Assembly: GCF_007565055.1 (NCBI RefSeq)
Contig: NC_044559.1
Location: 100,214,759-100,278,758, forward strand
Length of the DNA: 64,000 bases
Origin: Rhinopithecus roxellana
Taxonomy: Eukaryota > Chordata > Mammalia > Primates > Cercopithecidae
Reading direction: 5' to 3'
In this document: positions 23,462 through 35,018 of the stretch, piece by piece
Numbering within the stretch: position 1 is the stretch's first letter
How the letters are laid out: every line of letters begins with the position of its first letter
Position numbers and translations under genes: made by a program
Notes under the pieces: model-generated
Told to the model about the DNA's origin: nothing
Seen by the model: only the letters and a program-made list of their open reading frames with translations
The model's database searches: none

Positions 23462-25979
23462 GTAAGCACTTCCCTATTACAATCACATGTAGAAGAACAA
23501 TTCGAGTTTTGCATCTGTAAACCATTGTGATTACGTATTTAAGATTTCTTCAAAATATTTATTATGATATTATGCGCTGAAATATATCTGGACTCCGAAA
23601 CACAAAAATTCTCAAATAACTGACTTTTTGCACTACTCAACAGTCTCCTTTATAAAGAAAATGTATTGCAAACCAGCTTACTAATACTTACCAAGAGCAG
23701 AAGTTTGTTGATAAAAGCAAGCTCTAGCATATGCCATCTTCTTTTCTCTTTCATTCATAAAACTGTCAGTATGCACATTAACTTAAAGGATGTTCTCCCT
23801 CATTGTAAGAAAAGTAAGTTGTGTTTCCTGTCATGATAATGGCCAATACACTTTATTTTTTTGGAAATCTTGAGTATTTGCCATCCGCCTGTGATTTTCA
23901 TCAGAAATAATGCTATACTAAGTACTCTGAGTACATGTTGCTTAAAAATGTGAATACGATGGAATTTATAGGCAGTAATTACAATATATGTACATCTCAC
24001 TCTTTAGGCCATTTATTTCTATAGTAGATCATCTATTTAGAACTTTTGTCAGATATATCCAACAACATAATATCCTAAAAGGTATTTTTCATAATCACCC
24101 ATTTAAAAAATGACCCTAATTTAGAATGGAAGCCTAATTGGCCATCACGTGTGGAGAGTGGGGATGATGTCATGCACTAGCATCCTGGTATCAGGTCTCC
24201 GCAGGCCAGTCCTTGGGACACAAGCAGGGTGTCGTGGACCATAACGGACAAATAGAAAATGACTCTGTCAGTGGTTATCACTGACAAATCTTACAAATGT
24301 TATAGCATAAAGATGACTCGCTACTGAGAAGGGAATATGACAAATGTCCTGGCTGGAAGAAAAATCCGAGAAGGGAAGGTTTATCAAGAACGGGTGAATA
24401 ATACTGACAGGGCTCTTCCCGAACTCTCAGCTCCAGCGCTAGCAACCTCTGCTGGAAATGGATGATCTGTGATCAGCCATACTGCTTACTATCTGCATCT
24501 CTACAAGCATGAGTGAATTTAAAATTTCACAGATTTTTAAGCAAGTATCTCCTGATGATTTTACCATTTTTATAGAAATTAAGGTTTGTTAGGAATTCTG
24601 ATTCTTAATGTAAGAATTGATCCATGATACCACTGATCATGTCTTTACATAAAATGTTATATTACTTTTCCAGGTAACCCCAAATGTTATTGATCATTGC
24701 AATACAAAACAATAGGTATTTGATACTAGGCAAAATAGCACAATGCAAATGGCACACATTTTATACAGTTCGTAATGTATTTATATTAAATGTCAAGTAA
24801 AAGATATATTAAATACAATTAATATTAAATAAAAGATATTGCAAATAAGTGCTTTTTAGAATTATTTCTTCCCATGTTGTAAATTTTGCTATGTATCATA
24901 CTTTGTGTGATGATTTTTTTAAATTATAGGCTCTCTTTGTTGTTAAATATCTAAATTCTGAACATATTTTTAATCTTTAGGGGGTAAGGCCTAGGATACA
25001 GTAAATGATACAGAAGGTGTTGCAGAAGTTAGCAGTGTAACAACAGCCAGGTTCAATAGCAGGTTGACCTTTTTGGACTGTCTCATTAATGTAGAAATCA
25101 CCTGAAGTGACCTCAAATTTTAAGACATCATCTTTGGATAAATAACATCAGTATTATGTTAGGAGCCATTTCTTTGTAAAACAATTTTCTTGAGATTTTT
25201 TACATGATTTTTGTAATAGTAATCCTGAAATATTTGCAATCTGTCACTCACTTTCAATTTAAAATAGCATTATTGTAAATGGGGGTTATATGCTTTTCAA
25301 AATGACAGAAATATAGTTTAAATATCCTATCACCAAGTGACAGAAGTATGTGAAAATCATACAGTCTACAAAGTTATAAGCCTATTTAAATAAGTTAGAA
25401 GACATCAACACATTTCCCTACCTCTTAAAATTAAAAATTGCTCTCCATGAAAGCAGCCAACCAAATGAAACATTAAAGTATCATTAAAACATATTTCTGA
25501 AATTCACTGTAAGCAGTTAAATGTCTGGGTACATCTCTCATGATCCCTTAGCTGCTATCCATCATAAATATTTTAATGTAACCTTGACTTTATTTATAGA
25601 TCCATCTCAATCTTTTTAAAAAAGAATAAGGACTAAAATGAAAGTAACTATATAAACACAAAAATAACACTGAGACATCTTTAATAACCTTTTGGTAACT
25701 GGGCCTCCATGAGCTATTTAGCTCTTGCCTTGAGGCTTATTTCTGCATGTCATATTTAAGAATCAAAATGCACCCCATTGTCAAGAACATGCAAGAAGAA
25801 TGTAATATTTTTACCCAAATTCTCGGTGAGACAAAATAGATAGGTATATCACCTATCATCACTATACCAAACTTCCTAAAACACAGTGAATCATCTTTCT
25901 CTTTCCCTACATTCTCTCATGTTACAGCTGTAGCCATCTCTCCCCCTCTCTCCTGTTCCAGCTCCCCTTATTCCCAGAG
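23462..25979. other. Intron 2, no exon seen
   Basis: About 2.5 kb of intron. The stretch 24130-24480 is less AT-rich, with several CpGs, and might be a conserved non-coding element. I see no exon in it. Confidence 0.35.
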
Positions 25980-26235
25980 AAAAAGTTTACATATTTGCCA
26001 GTAAAATACTGGAAACTGTGCATTCAAACCGTAGCAGTATCTTGCTCCAAATGCCTCCCTACATAATCTTTGGAGTGAAATGACTGAGCAAAGAATGGAA
26101 ATGATAAATCCTTAGCCCTGTGGTTCAAGTTAAAAGGGAAGAGACAAATGGTATTAGGGAAAGTGGTGGAGAGAGTGTCGGGGACAGCAAAAGTGAAAAA
26201 GGTCAAAGAGATTTCACCAAAATATTCTTTGGCAA
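25980..26235 (+). repeat. Perfect inverted repeat, left arm (256 bp)
   Basis: Exact reverse complement of 26702-26957, with 466 bp of spacer between the arms. Read by eye, all 256 positions agree. The shared open frame seen on both arms (TFFTFAVPDTLSTTFPNT onward) is a consequence of the duplication, not evidence for a gene. Confidence 0.95.
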
Positions 26236-26701
26236 GTAGTTACTGTCATTCAAACACTGCTAAACATTGAAAAGTAAAAATAAAAAGCAAAGAACATATG
26301 CAAATATTCAGGGCAAATACTTAATTAAAAATACATGGTGTGCAGATGGCAGATGATGAGTACACTTAGAAGGAAAACTAACTGCTAGAAACAGAAGAAA
26401 ATGTTAGGTTGAAGCTAATAGTTAAAGAGGGCATCAGCTTCACAAAACAAGAGAACAAAAACTAAAAAACATGGTAAAATATATAGAGAAGTAACTTTTA
26501 GAACTAAGGCAAGAAACTAAGGCTAAGAGTAAAACCAATGTAGAACTTACCTTGCTGAAAATCAAGTCAGTAACATGGAAGACAAATTTAAGAAAACTTA
26601 CATAAAGTGTAGATTAAAGCAATTATTTGAAGAAGCTAGAATATACATTCAACGTAGTCAATCAGAAAAAAATAATCTACACTTCATAAAAGCTTTGAAT
26701 A
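26236..26701. other. Spacer of the inverted repeat
   Basis: 466 bp of A-rich sequence with weak resemblance to degraded L1 5' or ORF1 text. No exon seen. Confidence 0.4.
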
Positions 26702-26957
26702 TTGCCAAAGAATATTTTGGTGAAATCTCTTTGACCTTTTTCACTTTTGCTGTCCCCGACACTCTCTCCACCACTTTCCCTAATACCATTTGTCTCTTCC
26801 CTTTTAACTTGAACCACAGGGCTAAGGATTTATCATTTCCATTCTTTGCTCAGTCATTTCACTCCAAAGATTATGTAGGGAGGCATTTGGAGCAAGATAC
26901 TGCTACGGTTTGAATGCACAGTTTCCAGTATTTTACTGGCAAATATGTAAACTTTTT
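26702..26957 (-). repeat. Perfect inverted repeat, right arm (256 bp)
   Basis: Reverse-complement copy of 25980-26235. The match stops abruptly at both ends, at 'ttgccaaag' and at 'actttttaa'. Confidence 0.95.
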
Positions 26958-27599
26958 AATTTTAGTAGAATATTTTAATATTTTAGTAGAATAAAACTTC
27001 ATGTATTGCCTTTTTGTGGGAGAAATTTAAAGCAAGTCACCTAAAGAGGAAAATAACAGGCCTCAGACTTTTCCTTAGCAAAGTTAGTCTGCAAAAATCA
27101 GTGGTGCAACAAGTAACCAAAATTTAGGAAGTCAAAAGAGTATGATTGCAAAATAAAATACTAATTTTGTCTGATGTTTAGTTATAGGGGCAACAAGACA
27201 TTGCAATATTTAGAACAACTCAGAAAATACAGTATTCCTGTGGTGTTATTGAAAAATTTACTTCATAACCCAGCTGAAAGATAAATTTTGAATTTTAAAC
27301 AGCAAAACTGCCAATGAGAAATTGTGATATAAGAAGCCTGGTAGTAAGTACGGGTCATTTAAAATTAAAATTAAATCCAATATGATAATAATAGACTGAA
27401 ATAGTTATTCTAGAACTTGTCAACAAAAATAGGCAAGCACATGAGAAAAAAGGTAATTGAATTTCCTTTTCTCACCAAAATAAAACTGAATTGAAGCAGA
27501 TGACCCCTATTTACAGTAATGCTATTTTAAATTGAAAGTGAGTGAGTGCAAATACTTCAAGATTAGTGTTACAAAAATCATAAAATCACAAGAAAATTG

Positions 27600-28300
27600 C
27601 TTTAAGAAATGGCTCATAACAAAATGCTTTTAAAAACTTGTATCATAAATCTAAAGGGTTAATATCCCTAAGTAGGCAAAAAACTTTTATAAACTTATAC
27701 GAAAAAGTAACCAATAGAGGACATTAAAAAGAAATCCAATCTAGTAAATAAGCAAAGAAATACGTAAGACTGTAATCTTTGACAGGGCGTGGTGGCTTAC
27801 GCCTGTAATCCCAGCACTTTGGGAGGCCTAGGCGGGCAGATCACGAGGTCAGGAGATCGAGACCATCCTGGCTAACGTGGTGAAACCCCGTCTCTACTAA
27901 AGATACAAAAAAAAAATCAGCTGGGCATGGTGGCAGGTCCCTGTACTCCCAGCTATTCAGGAGGCTGAAGCTGGAGAATGGCATGAACCCGGGAGGCAGA
28001 GTTTGCAGTGAGCCGAGATCGTGCCACTGCACTCTGGCCTGGGTGACACAGTGAGATTCCGTCTCCAAAAAAAAAACAGAAAAAAGTAATCTTTTCTATT
28101 AGATTAGTAGATAATGGACAAAATCCAAACTACATTAGAGTATAGAGAAGTGGACTTTTCTGTGTGGTCTTGATGAAAGACCTATTTGGCACTGCCTTTC
28201 TGGAGGGAAGGTTAGCAGCATATCTCACCATGGCCAATATAATCCAGCAGTCCCAATTTTAGGAATTGATTGCAAAAGATAATTGGAGTTTTGGAAAGAT
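27600..28300 (+). mobile_element. Ancient L1/HAL1 3' fragment split by an Alu
   Basis: Text such as 'ataaatctaaagggttaatatccctaa', 'aaataagcaaagaaatacg' and, beyond the Alu, 'atccagcagtcccaatttta' is typical of the tail of old L1M/HAL1 elements. The Alu at 27781-28085 inserted into it. Confidence 0.55.
27781..28085 (+). repeat. AluY/AluS, sense
   Basis: Full-length Alu from 'gacagggcgtggtggctta' to an A-rich end. Target duplications GTAATCTTT lie at 27772-27780 and 28086-28094. Confidence 0.93.
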
Positions 28301-28419
28301 CTTAATTGATCATTTCTCTTTACTTTAGATTCTTAACCAATGGAGGACATCAAAGCCAATTTGGGAATACCTATTTCTGATCTATTATTAACTGTATTTA
28401 GACCTCTCTCCTACTGATA

Positions 28420-28930
28420 AGACTTAAGAATGTATGAAGGCTTCCTACTTCTCCTTCCTTACTGAATACTAATCCTTTTATGTTCATTACAATTTTTTCC
28501 CCGTCTGCAGCTTGTCTTTTCAATGTAGTTAGATTGTCTCTGGTTCTCCAGAAGTGTTTCGTTTGTTTAACAAGCACCAACTTATTAGTCTTTTTCTTTA
28601 TGATTTGTAATTTTTGGTGTCACTTTTAAGAAATTTTGGCCTATCCAAACATCAGAAATTTTTTTTTATTAAAAGTTTGTGATTTTTGCTATTGCCATTT
28701 AAAACTTTAACCTACCTGGATTTTATTTTAATGCATTGTATGGGATGGTATTTTATTTTATTTTCCATTTGGATAACCAATTCTCTCAGCACCATTTTTG
28801 AAGAATTTATACTTCCTCTACTGATTTGAAATAATACCTCTGCCATATACCAAGCTCCCACATGTATTGGGTCTGTTTCTGGACTTTCTACATATTCCAC
28901 TGGCCTACTTATTTATCTCATAACAATACC
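28420..28930 (-). mobile_element. Ancient L1M fragment, antisense
   Basis: Antisense L1 landmarks: 'aattttggcctatccaaac', 'ggataaccaattctctcagcaccattt', 'gaagaatttatacttcc', 'tgggtctgtttctgg' and 'ccactggcctacttattta'. Confidence 0.7.
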
Positions 28931-29739
28931 ACAAGTTTTCACTATTGTGGAAGTTTTCATACTGACTTTCACTTAAGAGTAAATGATACTGTACATTAAA
29001 CATTGAGAAATAAACCTTGCCAAGTAATATCCAGTGCAAATTAAAGATCCCTGGCTAATAGACTAAAATCCTACCACCACCATCATACCATCATCAGGAT
29101 GTCTATATCTGCCATTTGAGTTGAATGCCTGAAAAAATGTATCAAAGTGCATAGTGACATGCAATATAAAAAACTGACCTTATTGACCTAAAAATTAAAA
29201 ATATGCAATGTTCACATATATACATATATGTATATATATATGACATAACAGGAAATTCAGAGATAGATTAACTTCTAAGTTAATTGAGTGAAGGTCTAAA
29301 TAGTATCATCGAGAAATGAGGCTTAATCTTAGAACCCATTTTTCTTAGGGTTACGAGATAACTGGCAGTAGCAACTAAAGCCACTTACTTGCTCTTTTTT
29401 ATTTTTATTCAACAGAAAAAAAAGAAACTTCATCCTCTGTTATGAATTATTTAGAATAATTTAGGAGTGTGCCCATCATAGGACAATAATTATTATTGAG
29501 ACATGCCAAATACCAAATGGCATTAAGGCAAGGGGTGAAATTACCATGATTAGCTTAGAATAATCAGAACTCGCTTTTGGGTTTGAGGTCTACCCTGATA
29601 CCAATGTAGATGAAATGGATGTTGAAGAAATAGACCCATATCGACATCAGCTTTATTTGTTCCCAAACTTGTTTAATCTTGCTGTATTTATTAATCTGAT
29701 TATATCATTTATTTTGATGTTAAGAATAATAAGGACTTC
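28931..29739. other. Intron 2, no exon seen
   Basis: Contains a short (TA)n stretch at about 29213-29242 (catatatacatatatg type). No supported exon. Confidence 0.4.
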
Positions 29740-29967
29740 CATTTTTGAAGACGGCAGTAAAAAGTTGTCACACACATATTACCCCTCTCAAAATCACATA
29801 AAAACAACAAGGAAATACCACCTTCATCTTTGTCAAAACCAAGAGAATGCTAATGGTTAGAACCACAAAATATAAAGATGATGGCTACTGTCATTATAGA
29901 TCAACCAGAAGTGCAGGAGAAAATATAAGGAAGGATGCTCATAGTCACAGAGCTTAGAATGAGCTAA

Positions 29968-30023
29968 TATCTATATCTATATCCATATCTATATCTATAT
30001 CTATCTACCAATCTATCTACTAA
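29968..30023 (+). repeat. (ATCTAT)n microsatellite
   Basis: Hexamer ATCTAT repeated with one C variant, grading into ATCTATCTAC units. Confidence 0.9.
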
Positions 30024-30812
30024 TCTCCCAGGAGGAGAAACCCTAAAGTACTATTCCAGGAACGCTTGTCTGCAACAGCAGGACCAGGGTGTGCAGGCTT
30101 GGAGCAGATTCTATAGCACAGGAAATTGACTGTTTATGTGATAAGAAAGAGAGCCTATCCATTCTTTTCTTTCTTTTTCCTTACCAATTAAAAAAAAATA
30201 ACAAATGCTAGAATAATTGACACAAAATTACTTCATACAGAAAATGCCTACTAGTTTGTAACTTGGCCAGGTCTCCACCTCCAGTGTACTTCCCAAAAGT
30301 AGGTATGCAAGACAAAAACTCACTTCATCCAAAGATAAGGTGTAAACAAAGAATATGCATTCCAGGACACTGCAAGAAAAAGTAGAAGAGGAACAGGAAA
30401 GAGAAATAGCAAATCAAACACACCAGAAAGATACAACCGTGAGCAGACAAAAAATATAATCAACTATTTTATCATGAATTTTAAAACATATGAAGCAATT
30501 ACAAAAAGCATACAGCAGAGATATAAAAGCTCAAGGAAGAGATAAAGAAATAAAAAATTATAAAACTTGTTTCTAAGAAAAAGTAGAAAAGGAAAGATCT
30601 TGCAGAATTTGGGGGGAAATTTAAAGCCACCCACAGAAGAAATAACACTGCTAAAAACACACTAAGACACATAGAAGACGGTAATGAGAAAAGTATCCAA
30701 AATGAAAACAAAATAGACTTGAAAAATTTTTAAGATTGAGGAGAAAATTGTAACTCTAGAAAAAATGACTAAAATATACATAATTGGAATTCTTTTTAAA
30801 ATATAGCAGAAT

Positions 30813-31111
30813 GAACTGGGTGCAGTGGTTTACGCCTGTAATCCCAGCACTTTGAAAGGCTAAGGTGGGCAGTTCACTTGAGATCAGGAGTTCGAGACCA
30901 GCCTTGCCAACATGGTGAAACCCTGTCTCTACTAAAAATACAAAAAAATTAGTCAGGCGCAGTGGTGGGCGCCTGTAATTCCAGTTACTCTGGAGGCTGA
31001 GGCAGGAGAATCGCTTGGACTGGAGAGGCAGCAGTTGCAGTGAGCCAAGATCACACAACTGCACTCAGCCTGACTGATGGAGCAAGGCCCTGCCTTAAAA
31101 AAAAAAAAAAA
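30813..31111 (+). repeat. AluS, sense
   Basis: Alu from 'gaactgggtgcagtggttta' to an A tail that runs directly into a (GT)n tract. A shortened right monomer end ('cactcagcctgactgatgg') shows small deletions. Confidence 0.92.
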
Positions 31112-31178
31112 GTGTGTGTGTGTGTGTGTGTGTGTATGTACATATATGTGTATATATGTATATATATGTATATATATC
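31112..31178 (+). repeat. (GT)n(TA)n microsatellite at an Alu tail
   Basis: About 12 GT units followed by TATG/TATA repeats, grown from the Alu A tail. Confidence 0.9.
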
Positions 31179-31587
31179 ATAATATTTAACAATTTAGTTC
31201 CAGAACATTTTCAGAAATAAAAGAAACTTAATTTTATAAATGAAAAAAGACATTGAATTTCAGAGAAAAAAATACTAGTAAAATTGCTATACATACACAA
31301 GGAAGAAAGAAAGGGAAGGGGGAAGAATGAGGAGAATCAGAAAATAAAGAGGAAGAGGAGGCAGGAGACCAAAAATAGAGTTTGCTCCCCACTCCTCATT
31401 CTGTCTCTCTCTCTTTCTTTTTTGAATGTCATTTTGGTTTTATGAAGTTTGATGTAACTGAATATTTTCAGATTATGGGCATTATAGAATTTTCATTAAA
31501 GAAAAAGACCTGTTTTCAAAACTTAGGAAAAGAAATGGTTCAATATCTAATCTGACTTAATATGTGGATTTTTCTTTTATTTTACAG

Positions 31588-31757
31588 AAAACTGGGAACA
31601 TTTTTGAATTTCAAAAACCTTGAAACTTGTTTAAAGGATGCCATTCTACTAGATTATTATGTATCTGGATTTTTGTGGGCTAGAGGAATGGATTTTTCTA
31701 TTATTCAGTATTCAAAATTTATGACTTTACTAGCTATGTTACTTCAAAATCTTAAAA
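31588..31757 (+). CDS. CABCOCO1: CABCOCO1-like gene, coding exon 3
   Basis: 170 nt between acceptor ttttattttacag| and donor AAA|gtaagt (near-consensus). The first base completes the GAA codon begun in exon 2. The frame then reads KLGTFLNFKNLETCLKDAIL, continues through DYYVSGFLWARGMDFS and ends LLQNLK plus one base. This is the segment I recognise best as CABCOCO1/C10orf107. Hydrophobic and aromatic content suggests a folded helical domain. An ATG-initiated read-through frame also starts at 31562 in the intron but lacks support. Confidence 0.85.
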
Positions 31758-32124
31758 GTAAGTACACTATTTTTCTTTTTTTAAGTAAAACAAATTCAGT
31801 TTACCATCTAAATCGAGGTTCTTAAGCAAAAGTTACAGATTTTATTGTAATTCCTTTAATGAAAAATACGGGTTTTTCCTGAGTATAGCAAATATATAGT
31901 TCATATCTCCACTGAGTTATAAAACCTCAAGTAATACTTAACAAAGGTTACAGTTTTCTTAATAGTCAATTTGTCAAAGGTATGTTAATTTCATTTTAAT
32001 GTTGTATCAGTGTCATCCACCCTCTAAATATCTGAGGACTCTGTGATATTCTTGTAACCTTTCCGTAAATTTAAAACTACACTGAAATTAAAGGTTTATC
32101 AGTAACGATTAGCTATCTCTAGAA
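31758..32124. other. Intron 3 start, nothing recognised
   Basis: AT-rich intron after a consensus donor. No feature seen. Confidence 0.4.
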
Positions 32125-32465
32125 TAGAATACCAGGCAGCTATAAAAAGGAAAAAATGAAGAAGCTTTCTGTGTACTGTATGGGAAGCAATATATAGTTA
32201 TTAAGTAAAGCAAGGTGCAGAACTACATGCTTTCATTTATAAAAGAGGCAAAAATAAGAATCTATCCATATTTTTATTTGTGTGTACACAAAGAAATGCT
32301 GGAAGATACAGAAAAAAACTAATAATAGATATTCCCTGGGGTGAATGGTGGTAAGAACCTGGCATGTGGGCAACAGATATCGGAGGAAGTCTTTTCACAA
32401 GATTTCTTCGTATGTATTTTTGAAATATGAATACATCACTTATACAAAAATTAAATTTTAAAAGA
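32125..32465 (+). mobile_element. Ancient L1M/HAL1 3' end, sense
   Basis: Order of decayed tail motifs: 'ataccaggcagctataaaaa', 'catgctttcatttataaaag', 'gtgtacacaaagaaatgctg', 'ggggtgaatggtgg', then 'tacaaaaattaaattttaaa'. Confidence 0.6.
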
Positions 32466-33241
32466 GAATATGTAACATGAACAGTCCTAAGTTTTGGCAA
32501 CTTCTGAGCTGAGTATTCATACACTAGAAATAGATAAAGGAAAGTAAAAATTTTCATGGACCTCACATCCCAAATTTGAGAAGATATTTCTTTTTTAACC
32601 TTTTCCCGTAACTTGTAACTGACTCAATAACATTTTTTTCTAGATGAAACTTTATATTGTTGATATTACTGTAAAAATGAATTTCTAAAACCTGAGCAGG
32701 ATCCCTCCAGCTCCTCATAAACCATGAGAAAGAAAGTATATATGTAGAACCTAACCAGAAAAAAAGCAAGGAATCTAGTTTTTCCTTCTGGCAGAAAAAA
32801 AAAAAAAAATCCCTCCACACTTTTAAACTGAACAAAGTTATAGTCATCATTAGGAAAGAATGTAATTTTAGCCAAATGTGCCAAGGAAAAAGGTAAAGTA
32901 TGTTTACACTTCAACTAGGTAGCACTAGAGTCCTGAGCACATAGCCACCACTCCCATTCAGCAACGTCATAATAGAAAAAGCCCAAAAGAGCACACTCTG
33001 GGCCTCTGGCAGGGGTGCACTCTGTCCAGTGTGGGAATTCCATTTCATGCTAGCTCAGTCTGTGATCGATCCTTGTCTCAAACTTGAGCTGCATATCTAC
33101 CAGGCATTCTACAGTCAACCCATCTGGAATCAAATTGGATCAAGCTAAAAAATATGGGACACAGAATTTGGAGACTTGTCTTAACAGTATATATTGTGAG
33201 GTCTAGTTTTTCTAGGACCTGACCGAACATAAGCTGTAGAG
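32466..33241. other. Intron 3, nothing recognised
   Basis: No exon or named repeat seen. Confidence 0.35.
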
Positions 33242-33465
33242 CAAGTTTATCCAACCCATGGCCTGCAAGCTGCATGTGGCCCAGGACGGCTTTGAATGCG
33301 GCCCAACACACGTTTGTAAAGTGTCTTAAAACATTATGGGATTTTCCTTGCGATTATTTTTAAGCTCATCAGCTATTGTTAGTGCTAATGCATTTTATGT
33401 GTGGCCCAGGGCGATTCTTCTTCTTCCAATGTGGCCCAGGGAACCTAAAAGATTTGACATTCCCA
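33242..33465 (-). mobile_element. MER30-like hAT DNA transposon, antisense
   Basis: Starts 'caagtttatccaaccc' and contains 'gtggcccaggacggctttga', 'acattatgggattttccttg', 'ctcatcagctattgttagtg' and 'cttcttcttccaatgtggcc', the sequence of a ~230 bp non-autonomous hAT element I know as MER30. Candidate 8 bp duplications CTGTAGAG (33234-33241) and CTGTAAAG (33466-33473) differ at one base. No transposase is encoded. Confidence 0.75.
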
Positions 33466-33639
33466 CTGTAAAGTATTGGATAGACTGGATATTGGGCCTT
33501 CAGCCAGGTCCATAGGCCTAGATGGACTCCCCTCTGTATGATGTGAATGTTTGCAAGTAACTGTAGAATATTTTTTAGTTCTTATGATGCTAAATTGGTT
33601 TTCCCCTCAATAGGAATGGCAAATTCAGGTAACATTTAT

Positions 33640-33790
33640 GTAGATTAACTTGTGCCAGTAACAGTGCCAATTGCTTTAAAAATATTGTCTTATTTAATTC
33701 ACATGCCACCTTATGAGAGAAATTGGTAAGAGTCAGAGGGGTTCAGTGACTCCTTAAGGTCACACAGGGTCTACACTAGCAAGTGAGAGC
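33640..33790 (-). repeat. MIR SINE, antisense
   Basis: 'tgccagtaacagtgccaatt', 'atttaattcacatgccac', 'gtgactccttaaggtcacacagg' and 'gcaagtg' follow the antisense MIR order. Confidence 0.7.
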
Positions 33791-33884
33791 CCATCCTCTT
33801 GAATACTACATCAAATGTGCTGGCTTTGGGCTAAATCTAGAAAGCACTATACACATGTAATAGTACCAGGAGTTCCAGATGAAC

Positions 33885-34181
33885 TTTTTTTTGTTGAGAC
33901 GGAATCTAGCTCTGTCGCCTAGCCAGGCTGGAGTGCAGTGGCATGATCTTTGCTGGCTGCAACCTCTGCCTCCTGGGTTCAAGCAATTCTCCTACCTCAG
34001 CCTCCCAAGTAGCTGGGATTACAGGCACGTGCTACCATGCTCAGCTAATTTTTGTATTTTTAGTAGAGACGGGGTTTCACCATGTTGGCCTGGCTGGTCT
34101 CGAACTCCTGAGCTCGGGTGATCTGCCCACTTTGGCCTCCCAAAGTGCTAGGATTACAGGCGTTAGCCACTGTGACTGGCC
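33885..34181 (-). repeat. AluS, antisense
   Basis: Antisense Alu from a short T run to 'gactggcc'. An inserted repeat of 'ctag/cagg' in 'gtcgcctagccaggctgg' is its only clear oddity. Confidence 0.93.
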
Positions 34182-34185
34182 ATGA

Positions 34186-34615
34186 ATTTCTTATTTAATC
34201 CTCACAACGGCACTATAATTTTGAAAATAGGTATTGCAGTATTCTCATTTTACACAGAAAGGAAATGAGGCCAGGTGTAGTGACTCATGCCTGTAATCCC
34301 AGCACTTTAGGAGGCCAAGGCAAGAGAAGCATTTGAGGCCAGGAGTCCAAGACCAGCCTGGGCAACATAGAGAAACCCCATGTCTAAAAAAAGACTGAAA
34401 AATTAACCAGGTATGGTAGCCCACATCTGTGGTCTCAGCTACTTGGGATGCTGAAGTGGGAGAATTGCTTGAGCTCAGGAGGCTGAGGCTGCAGTGACCC
34501 ATGATTGCATCATTGCATTCCAGCCTGGGCAACACAGCAAGACCCTGTCTCCAAAAATAAATAAATAAATCAAAAGAGACTCAGGTCACCTAACTACTAA
34601 CAGTAAAAGTCAGTT
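34186..34615 (-). repeat. MIR SINE, antisense, split by an AluJ
   Basis: 'ttaatcctcacaacggcac' to 'cattttacacagaaaggaaatgag' lies left of the Alu. 'gactcaggtcacctaactac' continues right of it at 34577. The AluJ at 34269-34569 therefore inserted into a pre-existing MIR. Confidence 0.7.
34269..34569 (+). repeat. AluJ, sense
   Basis: An old Alu with AluJ-type text 'ttgaggccaggagtccaag' and 'cctgggcaacatag', ending in a (AAAT)n tail. Confidence 0.9.
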
Positions 34616-34916
34616 ATGAGGTATCATCCTACATTTTCCAATTAATTTTAAGTCTGGTATATTCTTTCATTACTCTAAATTTTCAAGAATACATTTTGTT
34701 TCTAGAAGCTTTTGCTATTTGAGTGGTTTAATCTTTAATATTTTAATCACATCACTAAATGTGATTTTTAAAAGAGCAAATATTTCAGTTCAATAAATGA
34801 AATTATAACTTCCCTAATTTTTAAAGCAATTATCTACAGAAAGACATTAGACATAGAAAAACAGTTTTAAAGATTCAACTATTTTCAGAAGGAAATAGTC
34901 ATATAAATGTATTTTT

Positions 34917-35018
34917 GTTTGATAAGTATAATTTCATCTAGAATTATAATCAATTAAGAATTTCTCTTTTCTCTGCATCTCTAATTAATATCATTTTATT
35001 AACAAAATGATTCAGATT
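34917..35018 (+). repeat. Intronic repeat copy A (pair with 37432-37529)
   Basis: About 100 bp sharing 'ataatttcatctagaatta', 'tgcatctctaattaata' and 'atgattcagatt', in the same order and spacing, with a segment in the next intron. Confidence 0.75.

Larger units (their letters stand above)
29740..31300 (+). mobile_element. Possible ancient L1/HAL1 body, interrupted by Alu and STRs
   Basis: A-rich purine text with phrases like 'agaaataacactgctaaaaac' and 'agaaaagtatccaaaatgaaaac' resembles decayed L1M or HAL1 5'/ORF1 sequence. Assignment is by general resemblance only. Confidence 0.35.

Noticed and set aside
26575..26913. 112-codon + strand frame and a matching 60-codon minus frame at 26024-26206, with identical peptide text
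   Set aside because: The identity is entirely explained by the 256 bp inverted repeat. No domain, splice context or CpG promoter supports a gene.
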